64,000 bases of DNA. Source: Pseudoalteromonas rubra. GTDB taxonomy: Bacteria > Pseudomonadota > Gammaproteobacteria > Enterobacterales > Alteromonadaceae. Shown here piece by piece: positions 34,275 to 42,929 of this stretch. The notes under the pieces were generated by a model. It worked only from the letters and a program-made list of their open reading frames with translations. It ran no database searches and had not been told where the DNA came from. The stretch lies in assembly GCF_005887095.1 (NCBI RefSeq), contig NZ_PNCI01000055.1, forward strand, positions 1 through 64,000, given 5' to 3'. A program made the translations under genes and the position numbers. Numbering within the stretch: position 1 is the stretch's first letter; every line of letters begins with the position of its first letter.

Positions 34275-34936
34275 TGGCACCCAACCGATCTCCAATTCGT
34301 ATTGTTGTGTTGATATCTGGAAGTGGTTCCAATTTGCAGGCCATTATGGATGGCTGTCAACGCAACGACATCAATGGCGAGATCTGTGCCGTCATCAGTA
34401 ATAAAGCCAACGCGTACGGGCTGCAAAGAGCCCAACAAGCGGACATTGAAACGCAAGTGTTAAGTCATAAAGACTTTGACAGCCGCGAAGCCTATGATCA
34501 ACGTTTGGCGCAATTAATTGACTCTTATAATCCAGATTTAGTTGTATTAGCTGGATTTATGCGTATTCTAACCGCAGACTTAGTGCAAAAATTTAAAGGA
34601 AAAATGTTGAACATTCATCCTTCTTTGTTGCCTAAGTACCAAGGGCTGAATACCCACCAAAGAGCGATTGATGCAAAAGAAACGTTTCATGGCGCCAGTG
34701 TTCACTTCGTGACAGAAGAACTAGATGGTGGACCGGTCATCGTACAAGCTAAGGTGCCAATCCTGGCTGATGATACTGCGCACACGCTGTCACAGCGGGT
34801 TCATGAACAAGAACATATAATCTATCCTTTGGTGGTCAAGTGGTTCAGCGAACACAGACTAACGATGGAAGCAGACTATGCCGTTTTTGACAATCAACCC
34901 CTTCCAGCTCAAGGCGCAACCTACCCAGAAGAATAA
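34274..34936 (+). CDS. purN: Phosphoribosylglycinamide formyltransferase
   Basis: PurN uses 10-formyltetrahydrofolate to formylate GAR. The 220-residue protein has VLISGSGSNLQAIMDG (phosphate loop) and the catalytic Asn-His in LNIHPSLLPKYQGLNTHQRA. HFVTEELDGGPVI carries the catalytic Asp. Its 3' end overlaps the following DUF3108 gene by 59 bases. Confidence 0.96.
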   Translation: MAPNRSPIRIVVLISGSGSNLQAIMDGCQRNDINGEICAVISNKANAYGLQRAQQADIETQVLSHKDFDSREAYDQRLAQLIDSYNPDLVVLAGFMRILTADLVQKFKGKMLNIHPSLLPKYQGLNTHQRAIDAKETFHGASVHFVTEELDGGPVIVQAKVPILADDTAHTLSQRVHEQEHIIYPLVVKWFSEHRLTMEADYAVFDNQPLPAQGATYPEE

Positions 34937-35648
34937 AAAATACAGCGCTTTACTAATAGGTTTAAGCGCTGTTTTCTCATCTTCCTTATTCGCCAGTGAG
35001 CTAGTCCCTTACAGGGCAGAGTATGACGTCCTACGCAAAGGCGAAATTCTTGGTAACGCTATCAGAGAACTCTCTAAAATCTCTAACGACACCTACTCAC
35101 TTAATTACGAAAGTGATATCGAATGGATGATTTTCACCGATCAACGGACCGAAAGCTCCCTCTTCACCTATCACGATAAAATTCCTAAATCGCTACTTTA
35201 TACTTTGAACACAAAAGGCACATTACCCGATAAAAGCTATAAGATCCGCTTTGACCGAGAAAACAAACAGCTCTTTAAAAGCGATGAGAAATACCCTATC
35301 AATGCCGACTGGAACGAAAAGCGTCAGGATGTTTTGTCTTACCAGATAGCTTTGCGCAACGATGTAAAAGCCGGTAAAACCAAAATGAGTTACCCCATCG
35401 TGGATAAAAATGGCAATGTACGCAGCTACGATTTTGAAGTAATTGGCACCGAGGCCATCACACTGCCTATAGGCAATGTGGAAACCATAAAAGTTAAGCG
35501 CCTGTACGACAACAACAAGCGCCAGGCAGTAGCCTGGCTGGCACCAGCGTATCACTACTCGGTTGTACAAATGTTTAAAGGTAAAGATGGCGTGGAGCAG
35601 TTTATGATCCAGCTAAAGAGCTTTGATGCAGAGCAACTGGCTGAGTAA
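34878..35648 (+). CDS. Exported DUF3108 protein
   Basis: This 256-residue protein has an N-terminal hydrophobic segment (SALLIGLSAVFSSSLFAS, about residues 23-40) that reads as a signal peptide. A DUF3108 beta-rich domain follows (LVPYRAEYDVLRKGEILGNA ... WLAPAYHYSVVQM). The start ATG at 34878 lies 59 bases inside purN; no later ATG precedes the signal segment. Attachment to purMN is common in marine gammaproteobacteria, but the function is unknown. A strong terminator follows. Confidence 0.82.
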   Translation: MPFLTINPFQLKAQPTQKNKKYSALLIGLSAVFSSSLFASELVPYRAEYDVLRKGEILGNAIRELSKISNDTYSLNYESDIEWMIFTDQRTESSLFTYHDKIPKSLLYTLNTKGTLPDKSYKIRFDRENKQLFKSDEKYPINADWNEKRQDVLSYQIALRNDVKAGKTKMSYPIVDKNGNVRSYDFEVIGTEAITLPIGNVETIKVKRLYDNNKRQAVAWLAPAYHYSVVQMFKGKDGVEQFMIQLKSFDAEQLAE

Positions 35649-35651
35649 TAC

Positions 35652-35680
35652 AAAAAAGCCCTGATAGTCAGGGCTTTTTT
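35652..35680. terminator. Intrinsic terminator after purMN-DUF3108
   Basis: AAAAAAGCCCTGA and TCAGGGCTTTTTT flank the loop TAG. The structure sits between convergent genes and can work in both directions. Confidence 0.92.
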
Positions 35681-35718
35681 GTGTCATTGGCTCTGAGAAC
35701 CTGCTTTAATGGCAGGTG

Positions 35719-36483
35719 CTATATTTTCTCACCAAGCTTAAACAGCACATATTCACCGGGCTGCATTTTGGTCCACTCTTCGTCATTGGTCAGCGGTCGG
35801 GTGGCAATCACGGTCACCACGTCATCCGGAGTGGTTTCTTTTTGAAAATCGACCACCATATCCGCATCAATGAGTGTTGCCTTACCAAAAGGTGCACGAC
35901 GCGTGATCCAGTGTAGATTGTTAGAGCAATACGCCAGTACAAATACGCCATCGGTCAGCAGCATATTGAAGACTCCTTTGTCCATCAGGGTCTTTGCCAG
36001 CTTGGCGGCGTAGCGAAATACAGTCGCCATGTTTTTTGGCCGTTTCGGGTATTTTTCACGGATCTTGTCCAAAATCCAGCAAAACGCCAGCTCACTGTCA
36101 GTGTTCCCCACCGGCTTATAAAACTCGGTAGTCAGGTCTTTATAATTAGACAACTGGCCGTTGTGGGCATAAGTGATCTCCCTGCCCCACAGCTCACGGG
36201 TAAACGGATGGGTATTCTCAAGGCAGGTTCTGCCGCGGTTGCCCTGGCGAATATGGCTGATCACCGAGACACTCTTAATCGGATAGGCTTTAACCAGTTT
36301 AGCAATTTCCGACTGACAGCTTGGCTCAGGGTCTTTAAACGTCCGACACCCTTTACCCTCGTAAAACGTGATCCCCCAGCCATCTTTATGCGGCCCGGTA
36401 TTCCCCCCACGCTCCAGCAATCCGGAAAAACTAAAACAAATATCTGTGGGTACATTGGCAGACATGCCCAAAAGTTCACACAT
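35719..36483 (-). CDS. yafJ: Class II glutamine amidotransferase (YafJ type)
   Basis: This 254-residue Ntn-type amidotransferase has the catalytic Cys2 right after Met1 (MCELLGMSAN). The family signatures GPHKDGWGI, SHIRQGNRG, NTHPFTRELWGREITYAHNG and GNTDSELAF follow. The synthase partner or acceptor is unknown for YafJ. It is convergent with the DUF3108 gene. Confidence 0.9.
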   Translation of the reverse strand: MCELLGMSANVPTDICFSFSGLLERGGNTGPHKDGWGITFYEGKGCRTFKDPEPSCQSEIAKLVKAYPIKSVSVISHIRQGNRGRTCLENTHPFTRELWGREITYAHNGQLSNYKDLTTEFYKPVGNTDSELAFCWILDKIREKYPKRPKNMATVFRYAAKLAKTLMDKGVFNMLLTDGVFVLAYCSNNLHWITRRAPFGKATLIDADMVVDFQKETTPDDVVTVIATRPLTNDEEWTKMQPGEYVLFKLGEKI

Positions 36484-37113
36484 AGAATAAAAAGCCTTTA
36501 AATTTCAAATATATCGACCTGAGACATTCTCATTTTTAATTTCTGGTCTTAGTGTTGGTCACAGTTTGTGATTATGCTGACCAAAATGCTTGTGTGCCAA
36601 ATTTTATCACCAAGTAGCAGAGGGTACCAATGCGCAATTTGTATTTATCTTAGTCAGCCACAGTAAAATGCAAACTCTGGCTCAGCGTTACTCCTGTGAC
36701 TTCACAAGAGCGAGCTTTCATTCAGTGTTCAATGGATAGTGACGATTCTATAGGCTATTAGTTTATTTTACCTTTGGCATCACCCTTTATTACTCAAGTT
36801 CCCCTGCCCAGTCCCTGACACACCAACTCGTTTCATAGTGCATGGTATCAGGGTTAGTTCGAACAAAAGTACATATGAATTAAGAATATTGCACTCAGGC
36901 TGGTAACAACTGAAAGTGATATACGAAATTACCAAACGAATCACTTTACAGGTTGAAAAAATCTAACTTACTTTTTAATTACAAATTCACATAATTTGGT
37001 TACACTCGTTCGCGGGAATTCACTCCCATTTGATAAATGAATATTTCATAAAGAGTACAAATTATATTGAGTAAACGGTTATTTAAACCGCAAAAAAAAA
37101 AGGAAAGTTTTAA
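36484..37113. other. A+T-rich intergenic region
   Basis: This 630-bp gene-free region precedes the three-repeat secreted protein. A purine-rich AAAAGGAAAG ribosome binding site lies at its end (about 37099). No repeats, hairpins with T tails or convincing promoters were found. A short degraded gene cannot be excluded. Confidence 0.4.
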
Positions 37114-38664
37114 ATGATTTTAGCTAGGTTTCTAACTCTAATCCTTGCTGTTTTTACCTCCATTTCATATGCAAGTGGAAATGAAAGTAGTAACGAGATC
37201 TTAAAACCCCAGGTTCTGGGCAATTTAATTCAGCATGGTAACTTTGAGAATGAGAATTTATTCAGATTCCCCTCTAACAGCAGCAACGTTGCTTATTTAA
37301 CAGACCAATCTCCGATCAGCGGAAAACAAAGTGTAGAGGTTCACTTTACAGACTTTGACGTCTATAGCCCTTACTACCACAGATATGTTTTCCCTGAAAA
37401 TACTCAGCTCTCGAGCTTACACTTCAGTGGTTTAATAAAAATGATCTCCGGGTTCGATACAGAATCTATAATTGCCGAGGCTCATGTCACTTATCATAGC
37501 GATGGACAATACCCTTACACTTATGAACGAGTAACACTCTCCGGTGGTAATAACTATAACACACCTTTCAATGTTAATTTGCCACTGGATGAAACCAGAA
37601 AGATCAAACTAGTGCATTTAAAATTCATGCATAACAGGAATCAACGCGACCTGTCTGTAATTATTGATGATCTGGCACTTCATACAGTTCCCAAAGGGTA
37701 TGATAACTTGATCCCTCACGGTGATTTTGAAAGTGAAAACTTATTCAAATTTCCTTCAAATAGTAATAGTTCAGCTTATATAACCAACCAGTCCCCTATT
37801 ATTGGCGAACAAAGTGCAGAAGTACACTTTACTGATTCCAGTGTGTATAGCCCTTACTACCACAGATATGTTTTCCCAGAAAACACACAGCTTTCAAGTT
37901 TACACTTTAGTGGCCTAATACAAATGACCGCTGGTTTTGATACTGAGTCTATAGTTGCAGAAGCTCATGTTACCTATCATAGAGACGATCAATATCCTTA
38001 TACTTATGAGCGTGTAACATTATCCGGAAATGGCAGCGCAGTTACGCCATTTAGTGTTAACCTGCCACTGGATGAAACAAGAAAGATAAAGTTGGTACAC
38101 TTAAAGTTCATGCATTATAAAAACAGCCAAGACATGTCCGTGCTTCTTGACGAACTTGCCCTTCACGTCGTTCATAAAGAGCGCCTTAATTTAATTCCTC
38201 ACGGCGACTTCGAAAATGAAAATTTATTTATATTTCCATCAAATAGTGATGGCGTTGCCCATTTAACAAACCAAGCTCCCATTAGTGGTGAACAAAGTGT
38301 ACAAGTTCAATTTACAAACTTTAGTGTATACAGCCCTTACTACTATACCTACGTATTTCCTGAAAATACCAATTTAAAGAGTTTGAATTTTAGTGGGCTT
38401 TTACAAATGCTTTCCGGTTTTGACACTGAATCTGTGATTGCAGAAGCACATGTCACTTTTCAGCGTGACGGTAAGTACCCCTACACTTATGAGCGGGTAA
38501 CGCTATCTGGTAACGGTAATGCCGTGACGCCATTTGACGTCCACTTACCATTGGACGAGACCAGAGCGGTGAAACTGGTGAACTTGAAGTTTATTTATAC
38601 TCAAAGTCAACAAGATGCAACTGTCCTGCTGGATGATTTAACGCTAAGTGTAATACCCAAGTGA
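37114..38664 (+). CDS. Secreted protein of three tandem 161-residue domains
   Basis: This 516-residue protein has a signal peptide (cleavage probably after SYA, residue 20). Three consecutive repeats start at residues 37, 198 and 359. Each opens NLI-x-HG(D/N)FE(N/S)ENLF, then has YSPYY, YVFPEN, GFDTES, a YPYTYERVTLSG segment, LPLDETR and a final DDLAL. The NLIxxGDFE opening is typical of jelly-roll carbohydrate-binding or galactose-binding-like domains, so each repeat is probably a ligand-binding beta-sandwich. No catalytic domain or membrane anchor is visible. Three copies suggest avidity for a surface polymer. I do not know a named family. Confidence 0.85.
   Translation: MILARFLTLILAVFTSISYASGNESSNEILKPQVLGNLIQHGNFENENLFRFPSNSSNVAYLTDQSPISGKQSVEVHFTDFDVYSPYYHRYVFPENTQLSSLHFSGLIKMISGFDTESIIAEAHVTYHSDGQYPYTYERVTLSGGNNYNTPFNVNLPLDETRKIKLVHLKFMHNRNQRDLSVIIDDLALHTVPKGYDNLIPHGDFESENLFKFPSNSNSSAYITNQSPIIGEQSAEVHFTDSSVYSPYYHRYVFPENTQLSSLHFSGLIQMTAGFDTESIVAEAHVTYHRDDQYPYTYERVTLSGNGSAVTPFSVNLPLDETRKIKLVHLKFMHYKNSQDMSVLLDELALHVVHKERLNLIPHGDFENENLFIFPSNSDGVAHLTNQAPISGEQSVQVQFTNFSVYSPYYYTYVFPENTNLKSLNFSGLLQMLSGFDTESVIAEAHVTFQRDGKYPYTYERVTLSGNGNAVTPFDVHLPLDETRAVKLVNLKFIYTQSQQDATVLLDDLTLSVIPK
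37222..38661 (+). repeat. Three in-frame 483-bp coding repeats
   Basis: The repeats start at 37222, 37705 and 38188, giving a period of exactly 483 bp (161 codons). Copies 1 and 2 share long identical blocks (for example around 37366-37395 and 37849-37878), while copy 3 is more diverged. Many differences are at third codon positions, so the protein repeat is under selection. Confidence 0.9.
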
Positions 38665-38814
38665 TACATTGACACGCAATACCCTCAATGTTCTTTCAAG
38701 GGCAGCAGTCGCTGCCTTTCTCCCTCAATTTGAGCATGAACACTCAATGTCTCTTTAACTCGCGATGAATATCAGTAACATCGGTTCAACTTCTGACTGT
38801 CACCTATTCGCTCT

Positions 38815-39363
38815 TCAATTCAAAGATAGTCGATGTGCCCTTATCCGCATATCCACATACCAGTTGTCGCTACCTTCAATGTGCTTACTGCTTTCCCAGA
38901 CAAACCCCTTGTCGCTGATCTGACTAAAGCGAAAACGTGCGGGTTGTAGCTTGCCGTTTGGCAGGCGCTGTTCAACTTCAAGATGAACACCTTCTTTATC
39001 TCTGTGTGCAGTAAATGGGTTCAGGGTTGCGCTCATTTGCACGGGTAAGAACACCTGATGCCAGCGTTTGTCCTGAAGTGAAAAGGTTCTGAGTGTTCTG
39101 CCTGCGTAGGTTACCTTGCCCTGTGCATCCAGCAGGCTGAAATCGTCCACTACCATTTTATTGTCAAAGGCGTATTCGGCTTGCCAGCGACATGGGGCTG
39201 AGAAAAATGTCTTCCCTTGCGGATCCAGCTGCTCATAGCGGCACTGCCAGTGTCCTATCAAGAACGCGTAGTCGCTGGCCGCTGCAGGTGGCCCTGGGTA
39301 AAGCTCGGCGCTTTTTAAATGAAAGGAGCAGACAACGAGCAAACATAAAACTAGACGTCGCAT
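38815..39363 (-). CDS. Secreted hypothetical protein (lipocalin-like/DUF1579-like)
   Basis: This 182-residue protein has a signal peptide (MRRLVLCLLVVCSFHLKSAE). A single beta-rich domain follows, with FLIGHWQCRYEQLD, DNKMVVDDFSLLD, RTLRTFSLQDKRWHQVF and FVWESSKHIEGSDNWYV. The pattern of beta-strands and conserved Trp resembles DUF1579-type, lipocalin-like proteins. The ATG at 39363 is preferred to an upstream start at 39468 because it begins the signal peptide. The role is unknown. Confidence 0.75.
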   Translation of the reverse strand: MRRLVLCLLVVCSFHLKSAELYPGPPAAASDYAFLIGHWQCRYEQLDPQGKTFFSAPCRWQAEYAFDNKMVVDDFSLLDAQGKVTYAGRTLRTFSLQDKRWHQVFLPVQMSATLNPFTAHRDKEGVHLEVEQRLPNGKLQPARFRFSQISDKGFVWESSKHIEGSDNWYVDMRIRAHRLSLN

Positions 39364-39539
39364 AGTAAGATCATCAATAACAACACGGACTTTCAGTATG
39401 CCGACAAATATCAATACAACCAAGTCTTTGCAGTGTTTTTCTCTAAGTAGCGCGGATGGATGTTCCATTGGTGCAACCCGTTAAAACCCGACTATACTTG
39501 AGGCACCACTTTCGCACACAATCACAATAAGCACATGCT

Positions 39540-39947
39540 ATGGCACACACGCTTACGTCCGAACAATTAGCACGCGGCTGGATACAAGCCTGGATAGACT
39601 GGGATATGGCATGGTTGAACACCTATCTTGCACCAGACTTTCTGCATATTAGTCCATTTGGCCGGTTAGCTGGTCGCGAACACTACCTGAACACAGTGGC
39701 ACCTCTGGCGGCTAAGAGTGTGCAAAAGCTAACCATAGTTTCGGTGATTGCCGGACCAGATGAGTCTGCCATCTGGTTTGAAAACCACACTCCAGCTGGG
39801 GTTATTCCTTCTTGTGACTGGCTGACGATTAAAAATGGCACAATTAGTCAGATCCACTCTTTTTACGACAGTGCCCATGTGCGTGATACGCTGACTTCAG
39901 AGGAGCAAAGTCAGCTGAATACAACTTCGCCTCCCAAGTCATCCTAA
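39540..39947 (+). CDS. NTF2/SnoaL-like small protein
   Basis: This 135-residue cytoplasmic protein has a cone-shaped NTF2-like fold by pattern. It starts with a helix (LARGWIQAWIDWDMAWLNTYLA) and has FLHISPFGRLAGREHYLNTV, then beta strands ending DWLTIKNGTISQIHSFYD. SnoaL-like proteins can be isomerases, hydratases or binding proteins, so no reaction is assigned. Confidence 0.8.
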   Translation: MAHTLTSEQLARGWIQAWIDWDMAWLNTYLAPDFLHISPFGRLAGREHYLNTVAPLAAKSVQKLTIVSVIAGPDESAIWFENHTPAGVIPSCDWLTIKNGTISQIHSFYDSAHVRDTLTSEEQSQLNTTSPPKSS

Positions 39948-40441
39948 CGTGCATAGTCGTTTTGCAACCCTATTCAGTAACAATGCTCACGCAGGCGCAC
40001 TCATTGGCATACTTATTCACCTTTCATATAAAACTAACCATAACAACCAGCCGTGCCCCTTTGTGCTGACATGGCTATACATCAAGCCTTTCAATAATAT
40101 CTGTGAAACGGTGAGGTTTTACACTCAGTGCATACTTTTTCGCTGATAAAAATACTGAGCAACGATCAACCAAAACACAATTCGCATAATTAATTCAAAT
40201 AACTGCATATAATGACCAGATAAAAGATAAACGAACCCACAAAACCGCAAATTATCGCGAAAATTTTTTTATTGAAATTTCATGCATGAATTTGCCTAAA
40301 AACCCGTTGATAGTGAATATATTTGCAAATATAATAAATATTAATTCACGTACCTTTTTCAATGATCTTGTTACCTGATTCACTTTATGCTTTCTTAGTT
40401 TGCATAAAAACAACAACCAGTACATTTCAGGATGCGCTACA
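39948..40441. other. Intergenic region upstream of the TonB receptor
   Basis: This 494-bp region is A+T-rich, especially 40180-40380. A 65-codon plus-strand frame at 39949 has no supporting ribosome binding site or similarity and is not called. The receptor promoter should lie here. No Fur box or palindromic operator was recognised. Confidence 0.4.
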
Positions 40442-42856
40442 ATGCTAAAACCTAAACTCATTTCTCTGGCCATCGCCGGTGCGCTGCCAGGCTCGCTACT
40501 GCTGTCATCCGCAGTTAATGCCGACGAAGCCGGTGTGCAAGAAAAATCACTCGAAGTTATTCAGATCACGGCAACCCGACGCAGTGGTTCTGTACAAGAT
40601 GCTCCGCTCAACATTACTGCGCTTGATGCGGACGTAATGAAAGATCAGAACATCGGTGAGCTGGCCGATGTTGCACGCTGGGTACCGGGGCTAACAGTGA
40701 CGGATCAGGGGGGTCGTTCAGGCTCACCTATCATAGTACGGGGCCTCAACACCAACTCATCAGGCCCCGGCTCTGATGGCGGTACAGTTGCTACCTATAT
40801 CAATGAAATTCCGGTGTCACTGGATATGCGCCTGACTGATGTAGAGCGAGTCGAAGTATTGATCGGCCCTCAGGGTACCCTGTATGGCGCAGGCACCTTA
40901 GGTGGTGCCATTCGCTACATGCTTAAAGCACCTGAGTTAGATATCACCACGGTTCAGTTGTATGGTGATATGTTTCAGAACAAAGAAAGCGACTCTGTAG
41001 GCGGCGAAGGCGGTTTTGTCTTTAACGCTCCCATCATCGAAGATGAACTGGCGCTGCGTGCCAGCCTGAATCACTATAACGACCCGGGGTTTATCGATTA
41101 CAACTATGTGGTACGCGAAGCCGGTGTATCAAAAGCCGATCCCGACTGGACAGATAAAAGTGCGGTAGATAACAACCTTCGACGGGTTGCTGACGCGAAT
41201 GGCGAAACCACCACCACAGGGCGCATTTCTGTGCGCTGGAAACCAAACGACTGGTTTGACGGCACGCTCAACTACTTTTATCAGAAACAAGAAAGTGAAG
41301 GCCGTTCTATCGTGCATTATCAGGCACTCAATCCTGCAAACGGACTGAATGATCGCATCGGTAAGTACGAATCAGGTTATCGCTACGAGGAGCCCAGAGA
41401 CAAAGAAGATGATCTGCTTAGCCTGGAGCTAAAAGCCGATCTGGGCTTTGCCGAACTGGTCTCAGCGTCGGGCTGGTCGAGCTTTGAAGCCGACGGTCAA
41501 CGCGATCAAACTGACTTGCTGATCCGCCTTGATTACGGCTATGAAGAATTCCCCTCTTTCTCCGCATTTACCCGCGAAGAAGAAGAGGAAGATACCTTCA
41601 CTCAGGAAATCCGCCTGGTATCACAGGGCGACTCCGACTGGAACTGGATTGTTGGCGGTTTCTACAACAAATTTGAAAGTGATGCCAGCAGTAAAGAATT
41701 TACCCCAGGTTTTGGTGAATTTGCCGTTGCCAATTTTGGTGGTGAGCAAACCCGTCCTGACAATCTCGAGTACTTTTCTATTGACCGAAGTGAAGTAACC
41801 GAACAAGCACTGTTTGGTGAAGTTGGCTATCAGGTCTCGGACAAATTAACAATCACCCTTGGGGCGCGTGCTTATAAATATAAGGTCAGTGCAGAGTCAG
41901 GGGTTGATTTTCCGCTGAGTAACACCTTGTTTAATGGCGCCGATCCCAACACTATCGAGATAGTTGTTAGTCCGGTTGAACCGCAAGATGATAGTGGTAA
42001 CCTGTTCAAGTTTAATGCGAACTATCAGTTTACAGATTCTGTTATGGCCTACATTACCGCCAGCGAAGGGCTTAGAATTGGTGGCTCTAATGGTATTTCG
42101 GCCTGTGAAGAAGGTGACTCTAAAACTCAGGTTGGCTGTGCCATGCCAAATGAGATGCTCTATGAAGCTGACACAACAACAAACTATGAAGTGGGTCTAA
42201 AGAGTACCTGGTTAAAAAACCGCTTACACTTTAATGCGGCACTGTTTAACGTTGACTGGGACAATGCCCAAATCTCTGGTGCCACTGTTATCGGGCAACT
42301 GCCTTATACATCCAATGCCGGTTCTGCCAATGCCAAAGGGGTTGAGATATCCACGCGTGCTATTGTGAATGATTATATCAGTATGTATGCAACCTATGCC
42401 TACACTAAGGCTGAGTTAACCGCAGATGCACCTTTCCTGTTTAATGTCGACGGCACAGATGGCGCCAAAGATGGCGACAGGCTGCCAGGTTCTCCGGAAC
42501 ATCAGTTCTCGCTGGGCGTAAACTACTCTACAGAAGTGATGGGTGATAAGACCTTAGATATCAACTATGGTTTAACCGCGCAGAGCGATATCATTTCCAA
42601 AGTAGGTTTGCGCGATAGCGGCGAAACCCTGTCTGGTTATGGGATCAGTAACCTCTCTGCCAAGCTGACCGGCGATATGTGGTCTGCCACTTTGTACGTA
42701 AACAATTTATTCAATAAGTATGCGTTTACCTCTGTGCGCCGGGATGTTCGGGATATCACCACCTCCAATGGTGCTGAGATCCAGCGTAACTATGGCCATT
42801 ACCTCAATAAGCCTCTGACAGTCGGGATTAAGTTCGACTATCAATTTGAACTTTAG
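40442..42856 (+). CDS. TonB-dependent outer-membrane receptor
   Basis: This 804-residue receptor has a signal peptide (residues about 1-27, ending VNADE) and a TonB box-like SLEVIQITATRR. A plug domain follows with APLNITALDADVM, VPGLTV, IIVRGLN and VEVLIGPQGTLYGAGTLGGAI. The 22-strand barrel has the conserved beta-signature end (GHYLNKPLTVGIKFDYQFEL). The ATG at 40442 has AGGATG upstream; an earlier ATG at 40400 would disrupt the signal peptide. The substrate is not visible. A TPR-sulfotransferase gene follows after a hairpin. Confidence 0.93.
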   Translation: MLKPKLISLAIAGALPGSLLLSSAVNADEAGVQEKSLEVIQITATRRSGSVQDAPLNITALDADVMKDQNIGELADVARWVPGLTVTDQGGRSGSPIIVRGLNTNSSGPGSDGGTVATYINEIPVSLDMRLTDVERVEVLIGPQGTLYGAGTLGGAIRYMLKAPELDITTVQLYGDMFQNKESDSVGGEGGFVFNAPIIEDELALRASLNHYNDPGFIDYNYVVREAGVSKADPDWTDKSAVDNNLRRVADANGETTTTGRISVRWKPNDWFDGTLNYFYQKQESEGRSIVHYQALNPANGLNDRIGKYESGYRYEEPRDKEDDLLSLELKADLGFAELVSASGWSSFEADGQRDQTDLLIRLDYGYEEFPSFSAFTREEEEEDTFTQEIRLVSQGDSDWNWIVGGFYNKFESDASSKEFTPGFGEFAVANFGGEQTRPDNLEYFSIDRSEVTEQALFGEVGYQVSDKLTITLGARAYKYKVSAESGVDFPLSNTLFNGADPNTIEIVVSPVEPQDDSGNLFKFNANYQFTDSVMAYITASEGLRIGGSNGISACEEGDSKTQVGCAMPNEMLYEADTTTNYEVGLKSTWLKNRLHFNAALFNVDWDNAQISGATVIGQLPYTSNAGSANAKGVEISTRAIVNDYISMYATYAYTKAELTADAPFLFNVDGTDGAKDGDRLPGSPEHQFSLGVNYSTEVMGDKTLDINYGLTAQSDIISKVGLRDSGETLSGYGISNLSAKLTGDMWSATLYVNNLFNKYAFTSVRRDVRDITTSNGAEIQRNYGHYLNKPLTVGIKFDYQFEL

Positions 42857-42878
42857 TAAATTTAACTCTCCCACTCCC

Positions 42879-42906
42879 AGGCTCATCCATAGTGATGAGC
42901 CTTTAT
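42879..42906 (+). terminator. Terminator-like hairpin after the TonB receptor
   Basis: AGGCTCATC (42879-42887) and GATGAGCCT (42894-42902) flank a six-base loop and are followed by TTATGTTATT. The next gene starts 28 bp further on, so the structure may reduce rather than abolish its transcription. Confidence 0.6.
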
Positions 42907-42929
42907 GTTATTAAAAGTGACCAATCAGG

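Noticed and set aside
37114..38664. Possibility that the three repeats are an assembly duplication artefact
   Set aside because: The copies differ at many positions, largely at third codon positions, and the third copy is clearly diverged, so they are real ancient repeats.
39949..40146. A 65-codon plus-strand frame after the SnoaL-like gene
   Set aside because: It starts two bases after the previous stop, but has no ribosome binding site, domain or coding-like composition.
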